Origin: Virgifigura deserti
GTDB taxonomy: Bacteria > Pseudomonadota > Alphaproteobacteria > Dongiales > Dongiaceae
Assembly: GCA_003576685.1 (NCBI GenBank)
Contig: QOZR01000014.1
Span: forward strand, 1 to 64,000
Length of the DNA stretch: 64,000 nucleotides
Direction: 5' to 3'
Shown here: positions 33,298 through 42,733 of the stretch, piece after piece
Layout: each line of letters opens with the position of its first letter
Position numbering within the stretch: the first letter of the stretch is position 1
Position numbers and translations under genes: made by a program
Notes under the pieces: generated by a model
Databases searched by the model: none
Told to the model about the DNA's origin: nothing
The model's input: the letters and a program-made list of their open reading frames with translations, nothing else

Positions 33298-35196
33298 ATG
33301 GCAAGCATCAGCTTCGTCAATACACTGCTGTTGCTCGGCGCGATGCTGGTGCTCGCAGGCATCTTCTCGAGCCTGATCGCCTCCCGATTCGGCGCACCCT
33401 TGCTGCTGGTCTTCCTGATCATCGGCATGCTCGCGGGAGAAGACGGGCCGGGCGGGCTCCTCTTCAACGATTATCAGCTCGCCTATCTGGTCGGCTCGCT
33501 GTCGCTGGCCGTCATCCTCTTCGATGGCGGCCTGCGCACGAAGCTGTCGAGCTTCCGCGGAGTGCTCGTGCCCTCGATGCTTCTGGCCACGGTCGGCGTC
33601 GTCGTCACGGCCACGCTCACCGGCATCGCCGCACTCTATCTTCTCGACCTGTCACTCATCGAGGGCCTGCTGGTCGGCTCCATCGTGGCGTCGACCGATG
33701 CTGCGGCGGTGTTCTTTCTGCTGCGCGCCGGCGGCTTGCAGCTCAGGCGACGGGTCGGCTCGACCCTGGAGATCGAATCGGCGACCAACGACCCGGCCGC
33801 GGTACTCATGACGGTCGTCCTAGTCGAGCTCCTGCTCGCGGGCGAAGGCGGGCCAACCTGGGACGTCGTTGGCATGCTCGGCCGACAGGCGTTGATCGGG
33901 ACTACGGTCGGCGTTGCCGGTGGCCTTGCCGCGTCCTGGCTGCTCAATAAGGTCGAACTGCCGGCGGGCCTGCACCCCCTGTTCGTGGTCGCGAGCGCTG
34001 TGCTGATCTTCGCCTTGACCGCGGTCGGCGGCGGCAGCGGCTTTCTCGCCGTCTACCTTGCCGGCCTCGTGCTCGGGAACCGCCCAATCCGCGCGTTCGC
34101 CAGCATCACAAGCTTCCATGATGCCGCCACCTGGCTCTGCCAGATCGCCATGTTCATCGTGCTGGGCCTGCTCGTCACGCCGTCCCGGCTTCTCGAATAC
34201 GCCATCCCGGCGCTGCTTATCGCCGCGTGGCTTATCATCTTCGCACGGCCGTTGGCGGTCTGGCTCTGCGTCCTGCCGTTCAAGTACTCCCGTGCCGAGA
34301 CGGTCTTCGTTTCCTGGGTGGGACTGCGCGGCGCGGTCAGCATCTTTCTGGCGGCGATCCCGATGCTGACGGGTCTTCCTCACGCCGAAGTCTATTTCAA
34401 CGTGGCGTTCTTCGTCGTTCTCGTTTCGCTGGTGGTTCAGGGCTGGACCATCAACGCCGCCGCCAAGCGGCTCGGTCTGGCATTGCCGCGCAAGGGCGCC
34501 GAGGTGCGACGCGTCGAGCTCGACCTGCCGGGCCAGCTCGACTATGAAATGGTCGGCTATCCGATCTCGGCGGACAGCGCCGTCCTCGAGCATGTCGCGG
34601 TGCCCGGCTGGGCGCGGCTCGTGCTGGTGATCCGCGAGAACCGGGTCCTGAATCCCACCGAGGCCGGGCCTCTTCGGGTCGGCGATTACGCCTATTTTCT
34701 GGCGCCGCCCTGGCAGGTTTACCGACTCGATCGGCTGTTCGCGACGTCGGCCGAAGCCAGAGAGGCGGACGGAGAGCTGTTCGGCGAGTTTGCGATCAAC
34801 GGGAACGTCGCTCTCGGCGTGCTGACGGACATCTATGGCCTGACGATTCCGCCGGAGATACGCGGCACCACCATCGCGGACCTGTTCGATGAGCGTTTCG
34901 AGGAGGAGCCGCAGACCGGCGACCGCCTGCCGCTCGGCGAGGCGACATTGGTGGTGCGCGAGGTCGATGGGGACAGGGTCGTCCGGGCCGGGTTGCAGCT
35001 CCCCGAAGCCGCGGGGGCGGTGGGTTCACCGCTCCTGCGGAAGGGAGTCCGGCGCTTCCTGACACCGGCGGTTGCTTGGGCGCGGCGCGTCCAGATGGCT
35101 TTGTCGCAGCTCTCGAAGCGGGCATGGTTCGGTCTGTCGCGGAGCAGAGAAACCAGTCAGGGCCCCCTCTCTGGCGACCAACAAGAGAATCGATAA
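33298..35196 (+). CDS. K+/H+ antiporter (NhaP2/CvrA type)
   Basis: This is a CPA1-family cation/proton antiporter of 632 residues. The membrane domain (about residues 1-395) has LLVFLIIGMLAGEDGPGG, VASTDAAAVFFLLRAGG and ESATNDPAAVLMTVVLVE with the ND pair of the transport site. WVGLRGAVSIFLAAIPML follows. The C-terminal region holds a TrkA_C-like domain (about 412-490) and a CorC/HlyC-like domain (about 500-580), the NhaP2 layout. The start was set at the ATG at 33298, where the membrane domain begins; the frame is open 38 codons upstream. Confidence 0.9.
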   Translation: MASISFVNTLLLLGAMLVLAGIFSSLIASRFGAPLLLVFLIIGMLAGEDGPGGLLFNDYQLAYLVGSLSLAVILFDGGLRTKLSSFRGVLVPSMLLATVGVVVTATLTGIAALYLLDLSLIEGLLVGSIVASTDAAAVFFLLRAGGLQLRRRVGSTLEIESATNDPAAVLMTVVLVELLLAGEGGPTWDVVGMLGRQALIGTTVGVAGGLAASWLLNKVELPAGLHPLFVVASAVLIFALTAVGGGSGFLAVYLAGLVLGNRPIRAFASITSFHDAATWLCQIAMFIVLGLLVTPSRLLEYAIPALLIAAWLIIFARPLAVWLCVLPFKYSRAETVFVSWVGLRGAVSIFLAAIPMLTGLPHAEVYFNVAFFVVLVSLVVQGWTINAAAKRLGLALPRKGAEVRRVELDLPGQLDYEMVGYPISADSAVLEHVAVPGWARLVLVIRENRVLNPTEAGPLRVGDYAYFLAPPWQVYRLDRLFATSAEAREADGELFGEFAINGNVALGVLTDIYGLTIPPEIRGTTIADLFDERFEEEPQTGDRLPLGEATLVVREVDGDRVVRAGLQLPEAAGAVGSPLLRKGVRRFLTPAVAWARRVQMALSQLSKRAWFGLSRSRETSQGPLSGDQQENR

Positions 35197-35340
35197 TCGC
35201 ATCGAATTCCTGCGCGCCGAACGGCTCATCCTCGGGATCGGCGGGCAGGCGGCTCGGAACCGACAGGACGGCTTCGCGTTACAGGAGAGGGTGTCGGAGA
35301 CGATGTTCCGGCAACCAAGTCCACATTGAAGAACGAGGTT

Positions 35341-35739
35341 ATGATGTCGAATCGAGGAATGCTTTCGCGATTCGCGGTGGTGCTTGCGTTCGCCTTGCCG
35401 GGGACGGCCTTGGCTCAGGATCTGAATCCGCAGAGCCTTCGTGAGGTCGACGACGACCAGACGGAGATCACGTATGAGGGCCGGTCCGTCGACGAGCTCG
35501 AGGATACGCATGTCGTCGCCGGCACCGGCCAGAAGATCGGCGAGATCGAGGAGGTTCTGGCGAACGCCGAGGACGAGATCGTCGCGGTCGTCGTCGAGTA
35601 TGACGATGGATTCCTCGATCTGGGCGAGCGCGAGGTGGTGATGCCAGTCGATCAACTGCAGTTCGGTCAGGAAGGCCGGGAGGTGACGACGGCGCTGACC
35701 GACACGGAGCTGAAGTCGCTCCAGGTTTGGGACGACTGA
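35341..35739 (+). CDS. Exported PRC-barrel domain protein
   Basis: This protein of 132 residues has a signal peptide ending ALPGTALAQ, then an acidic mature part. TGQKIGEIEEVLANAEDEIVAVVVEYDDGFLDLGEREVVMPVDQLQF is a PRC-barrel core (about residues 60-110). It is probably periplasmic. PRC-barrels take part in protein or RNA binding; nothing here shows a partner. The start is at either of two adjacent ATGs (35341, 35344), with GAGG upstream. Confidence 0.82.
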   Translation: MMSNRGMLSRFAVVLAFALPGTALAQDLNPQSLREVDDDQTEITYEGRSVDELEDTHVVAGTGQKIGEIEEVLANAEDEIVAVVVEYDDGFLDLGEREVVMPVDQLQFGQEGREVTTALTDTELKSLQVWDD

Positions 35740-35770
35740 GGTCAAACGTCCTGGGGCGGTCCCTTCCTGC

Positions 35771-36874
35771 TCAGCCGAGGCGTGACGCGACGAGATCGCC
35801 GATCGCCAGTGCCGATGTCAGCCCGGGCGATTCGATTCCGTAGAGATTGACGAGTCCGGCGATGCCGTGGCGGTCCGCGCCCTGGATGACGAAGTCCGCG
35901 GCCGGATCGCCCAGCCCCTGCAGCTTCGGCCGGACGCCGGCATAGCCCGGTAGCAGCACGTCGTCTGCGAGGTCGGGATAATAGCGCCGGATGGCTGCAT
36001 AGAATTGGGTCGCGCGACTCGGGTCTACGCCATAGTCGATCCGGTCGACCCATTCCACGTCCGGCCCGAATCGGGCTTGACCCGCGAGGTCGAGCCCAAG
36101 ATGGATGCCGAGTCCCGCCGCCTCGGGCATGGGATAGATCAGCCGTCGGAACGGCGAGCGCCCGGCCAGGGTGAAGTAGTTTCCCTTAGCGAGGAACAGC
36201 GGCGGGACCGTGTCCGGCGGCAGGCCGTCGAGACGGCGGGCGAGATCCTGGGCATGGAGGCCGGCCGCGTTCACGAGCCGTCGGCAGGAAAGCCGCATCG
36301 GTTCCGTGCCGCCGACATCCAGCGTGAACCCATGCTTGGCCACTCCGCCGCCGAGGACGGGGCTGTTGAGGGCGAGCATCGCGCCGGCCGCTTCCGCCTC
36401 GCCGAGCAGGCTCAGCATCAGCCCATGGCTGTCGATGATGCCGGTCGATGGAGAGCGGAGCGCGGCCACGCAGCGCAGCGCCGGCTCCAGGCCTCGCGCC
36501 GCGGGGCCGTCGAGTGGTTCGAGATCGTCGGCGCCGTTGGCCCGGGCCGTCTGCTGCAGCCGCTTCAAGCTGGGAAGCTGATCTTCCATGGTCGCGACGA
36601 CCAGTTTCTCGACTCTGCGATGGGCGATGCCGCGGGAGGCGCAATAGTCGTAGAGCCGTCGTCGGCCGGCGAGACAGAGGCGCGCCTTCAGGCTGCCGGG
36701 CGGGTAGTAGAGGCCGGCATGGATCACCTCGCTGTTGCGCGAACTTGTCTCGCTGCCGATCGTCGTTGTCGCTTCGAGGATCACGACCTCGCGGCCGGCG
36801 AGGGCCAGCGCCCGGGCGATCGCAAGGCCGACGACGCCGGCGCCGACCACCACGCAGTCGACGTCCGCCGTCAT
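35771..36874 (-). CDS. NAD(P)/FAD-dependent oxidoreductase (LhgO-like)
   Basis: This is a DAO-family flavoprotein of 367 residues. The FAD site CVVVGAGVVGLAIARALALAGREVVILEA is at about residues 7-35, and SSRNSEVIHAGLYYPPGSLKARLCLAGRR matches L-2-hydroxyglutarate oxidase relatives. The C-terminus has LVNLYGIESPGLTSALAIGDLV. The ATG at 36872-36874 overlaps the stop of the exporter gene in an ATGA junction, so the two are coupled. The substrate is uncertain; 2-hydroxyglutarate is the family's best-known one. Confidence 0.85.
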   Translation of the reverse strand: MTADVDCVVVGAGVVGLAIARALALAGREVVILEATTTIGSETSSRNSEVIHAGLYYPPGSLKARLCLAGRRRLYDYCASRGIAHRRVEKLVVATMEDQLPSLKRLQQTARANGADDLEPLDGPAARGLEPALRCVAALRSPSTGIIDSHGLMLSLLGEAEAAGAMLALNSPVLGGGVAKHGFTLDVGGTEPMRLSCRRLVNAAGLHAQDLARRLDGLPPDTVPPLFLAKGNYFTLAGRSPFRRLIYPMPEAAGLGIHLGLDLAGQARFGPDVEWVDRIDYGVDPSRATQFYAAIRRYYPDLADDVLLPGYAGVRPKLQGLGDPAADFVIQGADRHGIAGLVNLYGIESPGLTSALAIGDLVASRLG

Positions 36875-37788
36875 CCGGCACTTCCGGGGTTCGGCAACTG
36901 GCGGCGCGCCGTGACGGCCTCGCGATGCACGATATAGAGGCTGCTGGCGATCACCAGGGCGGCGCCGCCGAGGACCGTCCAGCTCGGCACCTCGCCCCAC
37001 AGGACGAAGCCGAAGAGGATCGCCCAGAGCAGCGCGCTATACTCGATCGGCGCTAGCAGCGAAACCTCGCCATAGCGGAAGGCCTGGGCCAGGAAGAATT
37101 GCCCGAAGCTGCCGGCCACGCCGGCCAGCAGGAAGATCCAGACATCGGCCAGGCTCGGCGTCGTCCATTGCCAGGGCAGTACCGCTCCGGTCGCGAGCAG
37201 CACCGAGACCGAGTAATAGAACAGGATCGTATGGCTGGGCTCGGTGGTGCTGAGCTGGCGCGACGAGATCAAGGTGAGCGCATAGAGCAGGGCGGAGGTG
37301 AGGGCCAGCAGTGCCGCGAGATCGAGCCCGGCGCCCGACGGGCGGAGAATGATCAGGACGCCGGCGAAGCCGATGACGACCGCGGTCCACCGTCGCGGCC
37401 CGACGCGCTCGCGCAGCATCGGTACCGAAAGCGCGGTCATGAACAGGGGCGCCGCGAAGGCGATGGCGACCGCGTCGGCGAGCGGCATCAGCGCCAGCGC
37501 GTAATAGAAGGTCAGCATCGTCGCGATGTTGAAAACGGACCGCAGGGCATGGCCCGGCAGCCGCCGGGTCCGCAGCGTACGGACCCCGCCCAGGCGTAGC
37601 GCAAGCGCGATTGCGAGGCCCAATCCGACAATGTAGCGCAGAAACGCGATCTGCGGCACCGAGTAGCCGGTCGTCAGCCATTTCACGGCAGCATCCAGCA
37701 CGGCCAGCGCCGACACGGCAGCGAACATATAGAGCACCGCCCTCACGGGCAGGTTGCGCGGCGTCGCTCCGACCTGTGCTTCGGCCAT
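36871..37788 (-). CDS. EamA/DMT-family transporter
   Basis: This is a drug/metabolite-type transporter, 305 residues, with ten predicted membrane segments in two EamA halves. The first half shows VSALAVLDAAVKWLTTGYSVPQIAFLRYI and the second ALLYALTLISSRQLSTTEPSHTILFYY. A PxEYSALLWAILFGF stretch near the end is typical. The start is the ATG at 37788. It overlaps and precedes the FAD oxidoreductase, suggesting export or uptake of a related metabolite. Confidence 0.9.
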   Translation of the reverse strand: MAEAQVGATPRNLPVRAVLYMFAAVSALAVLDAAVKWLTTGYSVPQIAFLRYIVGLGLAIALALRLGGVRTLRTRRLPGHALRSVFNIATMLTFYYALALMPLADAVAIAFAAPLFMTALSVPMLRERVGPRRWTAVVIGFAGVLIILRPSGAGLDLAALLALTSALLYALTLISSRQLSTTEPSHTILFYYSVSVLLATGAVLPWQWTTPSLADVWIFLLAGVAGSFGQFFLAQAFRYGEVSLLAPIEYSALLWAILFGFVLWGEVPSWTVLGGAALVIASSLYIVHREAVTARRQLPNPGSAG

Positions 37789-37874
37789 GGGGTTACTCGC
37801 GATTGTCGATCGCTTCTTCCCTACCGGTTAATTCGGCCGACCGCCAGCGGGATTCCTGCAGAGCTGCTCCGCGG

Positions 37875-38864
37875 TCAGACGTTGACGCCCTTCATGCCTT
37901 CCTCGGTATAGCGGGCGCCGGCGGCGCTGCCGACCGGTGCCGCCGCGGCGATGCGGGACAGGTCGTCTTGCGTGAGCTCGACCTCCGCGGCGGCGGCGTT
38001 CTCGTCGAGATATTTGCGCCGTTTCGTGCCGGGAATCGGAACGATGTCGTCACCTTGCGCCAGCAGCCAAGCGAGCGCCAACTGCGCCGGCGTGCAGCCC
38101 TTCTCGGCGGCAACCTGCTTGACCGCGTCGACCAGGGTCAGGTTGTGCTGCAGGTTTCCGTCCTGGAACCGCGGCGCCATGCGGCGGAAGTCGTCCTCCG
38201 GCAGGTCGGCCGTCGCGGTAATGGCGCCGGTGAGAAAGCCGCGGCCCAGCGGGGAATAGGGCACGAAGCCGATGCCGAGTTCCCGGCACGCAGGAAGAAT
38301 TTCCTGCTCCGGATCGCGACTCCACAAGGAATATTCGCTCTGCACGGCGGCCACGGGATGTTCGGCATGGGCGCGGCGCAGCGTCGCGGCGGAAACCTCG
38401 CAGAGGCCGATCGCCCGAATCTTGCCCTCGCGCACGAGTTCGGCCAGGGCGCCCATCGTGTCGGCGATAGGGTGCGACGGATTCACGCGATGCACGTAAT
38501 AGAGGTCGATGACATCGGTGCCGAGGCGTCGCAGCGACGCCTCGCAGGCCTGCCGGATGTAGTCGGGCCGGTTGTCTATCGAACGGCCGTACCCGCTGTC
38601 CGGGCTGCGGACGATGCCGAACTTGGTGGCAAGCACGACACGATCCCTGTGTCCGCGGAGAAAACGGCCGACGAGTTCCTCATTGTGGCCGAGGCCATAG
38701 GTGTCCGCCGTGTCGAACAGCGTGATGCCGAGCTCGATCGCACGCTGCAGAGTGGCGAGCGACTCCTCGTCATTCCTCGATCCGTAGAACTCCGACATGC
38801 CCATGCAGCCGAGGCCGATCGCGGAAACGATAGGGCCGCTTGTGCCCAAAGTACGAGTTTTCAT
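37875..38864 (-). CDS. Aldo/keto reductase
   Basis: This is an NADPH-dependent oxidoreductase of the aldo/keto reductase family, 329 residues. The catalytic tetrad is visible as Asp and Tyr in DTADTYG, Lys in LATKFG and His in YYVHRV. The N-terminus MKTRTLGTSGPIVSAIGLGCMGMSEFYG fits the YakC/AKR13 group. The start was set at the ATG at 38862-38864 because AAGGA lies nine bases upstream. The same frame stays open for 746 further codons upstream, but that is only antisense to the molybdopterin gene. Confidence 0.93.
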   Translation of the reverse strand: MKTRTLGTSGPIVSAIGLGCMGMSEFYGSRNDEESLATLQRAIELGITLFDTADTYGLGHNEELVGRFLRGHRDRVVLATKFGIVRSPDSGYGRSIDNRPDYIRQACEASLRRLGTDVIDLYYVHRVNPSHPIADTMGALAELVREGKIRAIGLCEVSAATLRRAHAEHPVAAVQSEYSLWSRDPEQEILPACRELGIGFVPYSPLGRGFLTGAITATADLPEDDFRRMAPRFQDGNLQHNLTLVDAVKQVAAEKGCTPAQLALAWLLAQGDDIVPIPGTKRRKYLDENAAAAEVELTQDDLSRIAAAAPVGSAAGARYTEEGMKGVNV

Positions 38865-39002
38865 CGGGTGATCCTTTTCTGAACACGATAGATTGGAACG
38901 ATCTCCGCCGTCTTCCAGTTCACTTGCGGCCGATGATTGCCTGCCGGTAACGATCGGCATAATCTGCGGTCGTCCGCCCGGATGCTGTGGTAAGGTTGCT
39001 CC

Positions 39003-41063
39003 ATGCCGCTCGACATCGTGCCGTCCGTTTGTCCGCATGACTGTCCCAGCACCTGCGCGCTGGAGGTCGAGCGGCTCGATTCCTCGCGCATCGGCAAGGT
39101 CCGCGGGGCGGCCGGCAATAGCTATACTGCGGGCGTGATCTGCGCCAAGGTCTCGCGCTATGCCGAGCGGCAGCATCATCCGGCGCGACTCGGGCAACCG
39201 CTGCGCCGGGTGGGGGCGAAAGGGCAGGGGATCGACGCCTTCGAGCCGATCTCCTGGGACGACGCGCTCGACAGCGTCGCCGAGGCGCTGATTCGCCAGA
39301 CCCAGCGCTATGGTTCGGAAACCGTGTGGCCGCATTTCTATGCCGGCACCATGGGGCTGGTGCAGCGCGATGGGATCGAGCGGCTGCGCCATGTTATGCG
39401 CTATTCCCGCCAGCACTCGACGATCTGCGTCGCGCTCGCCGACGCTGGGTGGCTCGCCGGCGCCGGCGTGCGGCGCGGCCTCGATTCGCGCGAGATGGCC
39501 GAATCTGACCTGATCGTGGTCTGGGGCGGCAACCCGGTCTCGACCCAGGTCAACGCCATGACCCACATCAGCCGCGCCCGCAAGGATCGCGGTGCCAAGC
39601 TGGTGGTGGTCGACCCTTACCGGACCGGCACGGCGGCGGTTGCCGATACGCATCTGGCGCTTCGTCCGGGCACCGACGGCGCGCTCGTCTGCGGCATGAT
39701 GCATGTGCTGTTCAAGGAGGGGCTGGTCGACCGCGCCTATATGGCGCGCTACACGGATGCGCCGGAGGAGCTGGCGGCCCATGTGGCGACGCGGACGCCG
39801 GAATGGGCGGCGGCGATCACTGGGCTCGATCCGCAGGTGATCATCGATTTCGCCCGGCTTTATGGCGAGACCAAGCGCAGCTTCATCCGGATCGGCTACG
39901 GCTTCTCCCGCTCGCGCAACGGCGCCGCCAATCTTCATGCGGTGAGCTGCCTGCCGGCGGTGACCGGCGCCTGGCAGTATCGCGGCGGCGGCGCGCTCTA
40001 CAGCAATGGCGGGCTTTACGGTCTCGACAAGACGTTGATCGAGGGGCTCGACGTCAAGGACCGCTCGGTGCGGATCCTCGACCAGTGCCGCATTGGCCCG
40101 ATCCTCCTGGGCGATCGCCGCGATCTGGGCGACGGGCCGCCAATCACGGCGCTCTTCATCCAGAACACGAATCCGATGGTCGTCTGCCCGGACACGACGA
40201 AGGTGCGCGCCGGCTTCGCCCGCGACGACCTGTTCGTCTGCGTGCATGAGCAGTTCATGACCGAGACGGCGGCGATGGCCGACATCGTGCTGCCGGCGAC
40301 CACGTTCCTCGAGCATGACGACCTCTATGTCGCCAGCGGACACACGCATATCCAGATTGCCCGCAAGGTGGTCGAGCCCTTCGCCGAGGCCCGCTCCAAT
40401 CACGCGGTTCTCTGCGCGCTGGCGGAACGGCTCGGCGCCGACCATCCCGGTTTTCGGATGAGTGAGTGGGAGCTCATCGAGGACATGCTCGCGACGTCCG
40501 GAAAACCGAGCGCGACGGAGATCCATGCGGCGCGCTGGCTCGATTGCGCGCTCGATTTCGAAACGGCGCATTTCCTCGACGGCTTCGGCCATCCCGACGG
40601 CCGGTTCCGGTTCAAGCCCGACTGGGCGGCCGTCGGCCCCGATCATAAGTCGATGCCGGCTCTCCCCGATTTCGCGCCGATCATCGACGCGGCGGACGCG
40701 GAGCATCCGTTCCGCCTCGTCGCTGCACCGGCGCGGCAGTTCCTCAACACCAGCTTCACCGAGACGCCGTCCTCGCAAGCCCGCGAGAAGCGGCCCACGG
40801 TCCTCGTCCATCCCGCCGATTGCGACCGGCTCGGCATCGCCGAAGGGGCGCGGGTGCGCCTCGGCAACCGGCTCGCCTCGGTCGTGCTGCATGCCCGCGT
40901 TTTCGATGGGTTGCAGCCGGGGGTTCTCGTGGTCGAAAGCATTTGGCCGAACAACGCCTTCGAGGAGGGCCTGGGCATCAACGCGCTGGTCAGCGCCGAT
41001 GCCGGACCGCCGCGCGGCGGCGGGGTGTTCCACGACACCGCGGTTTGGATGCGCCCGGCGTGA
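39003..41063 (+). CDS. Molybdopterin-dependent oxidoreductase
   Basis: This is a bis-MGD family enzyme of 686 residues. Four cysteines near the N-terminus (VCPHDCPSTC and GVICAK) form the [4Fe-4S] site. IVVWGGNPVSTQVNAM and FIQNTNPMVVCPDTTKV bind the cofactor, and the C-terminal domain VHPADCDRLGIAEGARVRLGNRLAS is the molydopterin-dinucleotide domain. It has no twin-arginine signal, so it stays in the cytoplasm. Substrate unknown; its kind includes formate dehydrogenase-like and other reductases. Its stop overlaps the mipZ start by four bases, which is odd for an unrelated pair. Confidence 0.9.
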   Translation: MPLDIVPSVCPHDCPSTCALEVERLDSSRIGKVRGAAGNSYTAGVICAKVSRYAERQHHPARLGQPLRRVGAKGQGIDAFEPISWDDALDSVAEALIRQTQRYGSETVWPHFYAGTMGLVQRDGIERLRHVMRYSRQHSTICVALADAGWLAGAGVRRGLDSREMAESDLIVVWGGNPVSTQVNAMTHISRARKDRGAKLVVVDPYRTGTAAVADTHLALRPGTDGALVCGMMHVLFKEGLVDRAYMARYTDAPEELAAHVATRTPEWAAAITGLDPQVIIDFARLYGETKRSFIRIGYGFSRSRNGAANLHAVSCLPAVTGAWQYRGGGALYSNGGLYGLDKTLIEGLDVKDRSVRILDQCRIGPILLGDRRDLGDGPPITALFIQNTNPMVVCPDTTKVRAGFARDDLFVCVHEQFMTETAAMADIVLPATTFLEHDDLYVASGHTHIQIARKVVEPFAEARSNHAVLCALAERLGADHPGFRMSEWELIEDMLATSGKPSATEIHAARWLDCALDFETAHFLDGFGHPDGRFRFKPDWAAVGPDHKSMPALPDFAPIIDAADAEHPFRLVAAPARQFLNTSFTETPSSQAREKRPTVLVHPADCDRLGIAEGARVRLGNRLASVVLHARVFDGLQPGVLVVESIWPNNAFEEGLGINALVSADAGPPRGGGVFHDTAVWMRPA

Positions 41064-41968
41064 ACGTTCAATCTCCCGCCGCCGTCGTGCCGCACCCTTC
41101 ACGGCGTCCGCACGTCATCGTTCTCGGCAACGAAAAGGGCGGGTCCGGGAAATCGACCACTGCGATGCATCTGATCGTCGCCCTGCTGCGTCAGGGTTAT
41201 CGCGTCGGCAGTATCGACCTCGACGCGCGCCAGGGCACGCTGTCGCGCTATATCGAGAACCGGCAGAGGTGCAGCGCCGAGGACGGCTTGGCGCTTCCGG
41301 TTCCAACCCACCACCGGGTGCCGCGCAGCACGCTCGATTCGGCGAGCGCCGCGCGCGACGACGAGACCGAGCGGCTCGCCGCGGCGATGGCTTCGCTGAG
41401 CGCGTACGATTTCATCGTGATCGATACGCCGGGCAGCGACAACAGCCTGTCGCGACTGGGCCATGCCCGCGCGGACACGCTGATCACGCCGCTGAACGAC
41501 AGCTTCCTCGATCTCGATCTGCTGGCGCGGCTGGACGGGCCGGGGCGGCGCATCCTCGGCCCCAGCCTCTACAGCGAGATGGCCTGGGAGCAGAAGAAGC
41601 AGCGCGCGCTGGCCGATGGCGGATCGATCGACTGGATCGTGATGCGCAACCGGTTGAGCAGTCTCGACGCCCGCAACAAGCGTAATATCGGCCGCCTGCT
41701 CGAGCAATTGTCGCACCGTATCGGCTTTCGCCTGGCGCCCGGATTCAGCGAGCGGGTCATTTTCCGCGAACTCTTCCCGCGCGGTCTGACCCTGCTCGAT
41801 ATCCGCGAGAGCAAGGCCGGCATGCCGCTCAGCATGTCGCATGTCGCGGCCCGGCAGGAGGTTCGCGCCCTGCTGAACGCGATCGGCCTTACCGGGTCTT
41901 TCGATACGGGTGCTTCGGAGGTACGTGAAAGCCTCCCTTTAACACAGGTTCAGACTGGAAGCCCCTGA
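41060..41968 (+). CDS. mipZ: Division-site positioning ATPase MipZ
   Basis: This is a ParA-family ATPase of 302 residues that forms gradients from the poles and keeps FtsZ rings at midcell in alphaproteobacteria. The P-loop is VLGNEKGGSGKSTTAMHL (KGGSGKS at residues 26-32). The region DFIVIDTPGSDNSLSRLGHARAD and TPLNDSFLDLDLL match Caulobacter MipZ closely in order and wording. RNKRNIGRLLEQL and ERVIFRELFPRGLTLLDI follow. The start is the GTG at 41060-41062 in a GTGA overlap with the molybdoenzyme stop; no better start lies downstream before the P-loop. The tail beyond 285 is poorly conserved. Confidence 0.94.
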   Translation: MNVQSPAAVVPHPSRRPHVIVLGNEKGGSGKSTTAMHLIVALLRQGYRVGSIDLDARQGTLSRYIENRQRCSAEDGLALPVPTHHRVPRSTLDSASAARDDETERLAAAMASLSAYDFIVIDTPGSDNSLSRLGHARADTLITPLNDSFLDLDLLARLDGPGRRILGPSLYSEMAWEQKKQRALADGGSIDWIVMRNRLSSLDARNKRNIGRLLEQLSHRIGFRLAPGFSERVIFRELFPRGLTLLDIRESKAGMPLSMSHVAARQEVRALLNAIGLTGSFDTGASEVRESLPLTQVQTGSP

Positions 41969-42010
41969 TCGGTCACACTACCTCAAAACGAGGGACAGGT
42001 AGGTTCGACC

Positions 42011-42724
42011 ATGGCCGATGATCGCGACAAACTCCCGAGCACCGCTTCCAGCAACGAGATCGATCAGTTTCTGCGCAAATTGGCGGCGACGCCCGCCGCA
42101 CCGCGCAGGGCCGACCGGCGCGGCCGGCTGATATTCGCGATGGATGCGACGGCCAGCCGTGAGCCGACCTGGGACCGCGCCTGTCATATCCAGGGGCAGA
42201 TGTTCAAGGAGACGGCGGCCCTTGGCGGCCTCGACATCCAGCTTGCCTATTACCGCGGCTTCGGCGAGTTCAAGGCGGAGCCCTGGCTCAACAACGCGGC
42301 CGATCTCTTGAAGCGCATGACCGGGGTATTCTGCCTCGGCGGCCAGACGCAGATCGCCAAGGTTCTCCGTCACACCGTGGCGGAGACCAAAAAGCAGAAG
42401 GTCAACGCCCTCGTCTTCGTCGGTGACTGCATGGAGGAGGATGTCGACAAGCTCTGCCACTTTGCGGGCGAGCTCGGCGTCCTGGGCGTCCCAGTCTTTC
42501 TCTTCCACGAGGGGGGCGAACCGGTCGCCGCTCGGGCGTTCAAGCAGATCGCACGTCTCACCAACGGCGCCTACTGCTCCTTCGATTCGCGGAGTGCCAA
42601 GCAGCTTCGCGATCTTCTCAATGCCGTCGCCATCTTCGCCGCCGGCGGGCGGAACGCTCTCGAGGATTTCAGCCGTCGGACCGGCGGCGCTGCGCTCCAG
42701 ATCACGCATCAATTGAACAAGTAG
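42011..42724 (+). CDS. VWA-domain-like protein
   Basis: This is a cytoplasmic protein of 237 residues. RLIFAMDATASREPTWDRAC (about 41-60) has the metal-binding (MIDAS-like) start of a von Willebrand factor A fold. The rest shows alternating strands and helices: ALVFVGDCMEEDVDKLCHFAGEL and FLFHEGGEPVAARAFKQIARLTNG. The family has no well-defined function. It lies between mipZ and the membrane J-protein gene, and the next gene starts ten bases after its stop, so it is probably in an operon with it. Confidence 0.82.
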   Translation: MADDRDKLPSTASSNEIDQFLRKLAATPAAPRRADRRGRLIFAMDATASREPTWDRACHIQGQMFKETAALGGLDIQLAYYRGFGEFKAEPWLNNAADLLKRMTGVFCLGGQTQIAKVLRHTVAETKKQKVNALVFVGDCMEEDVDKLCHFAGELGVLGVPVFLFHEGGEPVAARAFKQIARLTNGAYCSFDSRSAKQLRDLLNAVAIFAAGGRNALEDFSRRTGGAALQITHQLNK

Positions 42725-42733
42725 GGCCGGGCG

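Noticed and set aside
38865..41102. A very long minus-strand open frame that runs on from the aldo/keto reductase gene, 746 further codons.
   Set aside because: It lies opposite the molybdopterin oxidoreductase and mipZ, has an Arg/His/Ala-rich antisense-like composition, and the aldo/keto reductase already starts at a good ATG with a ribosome site.
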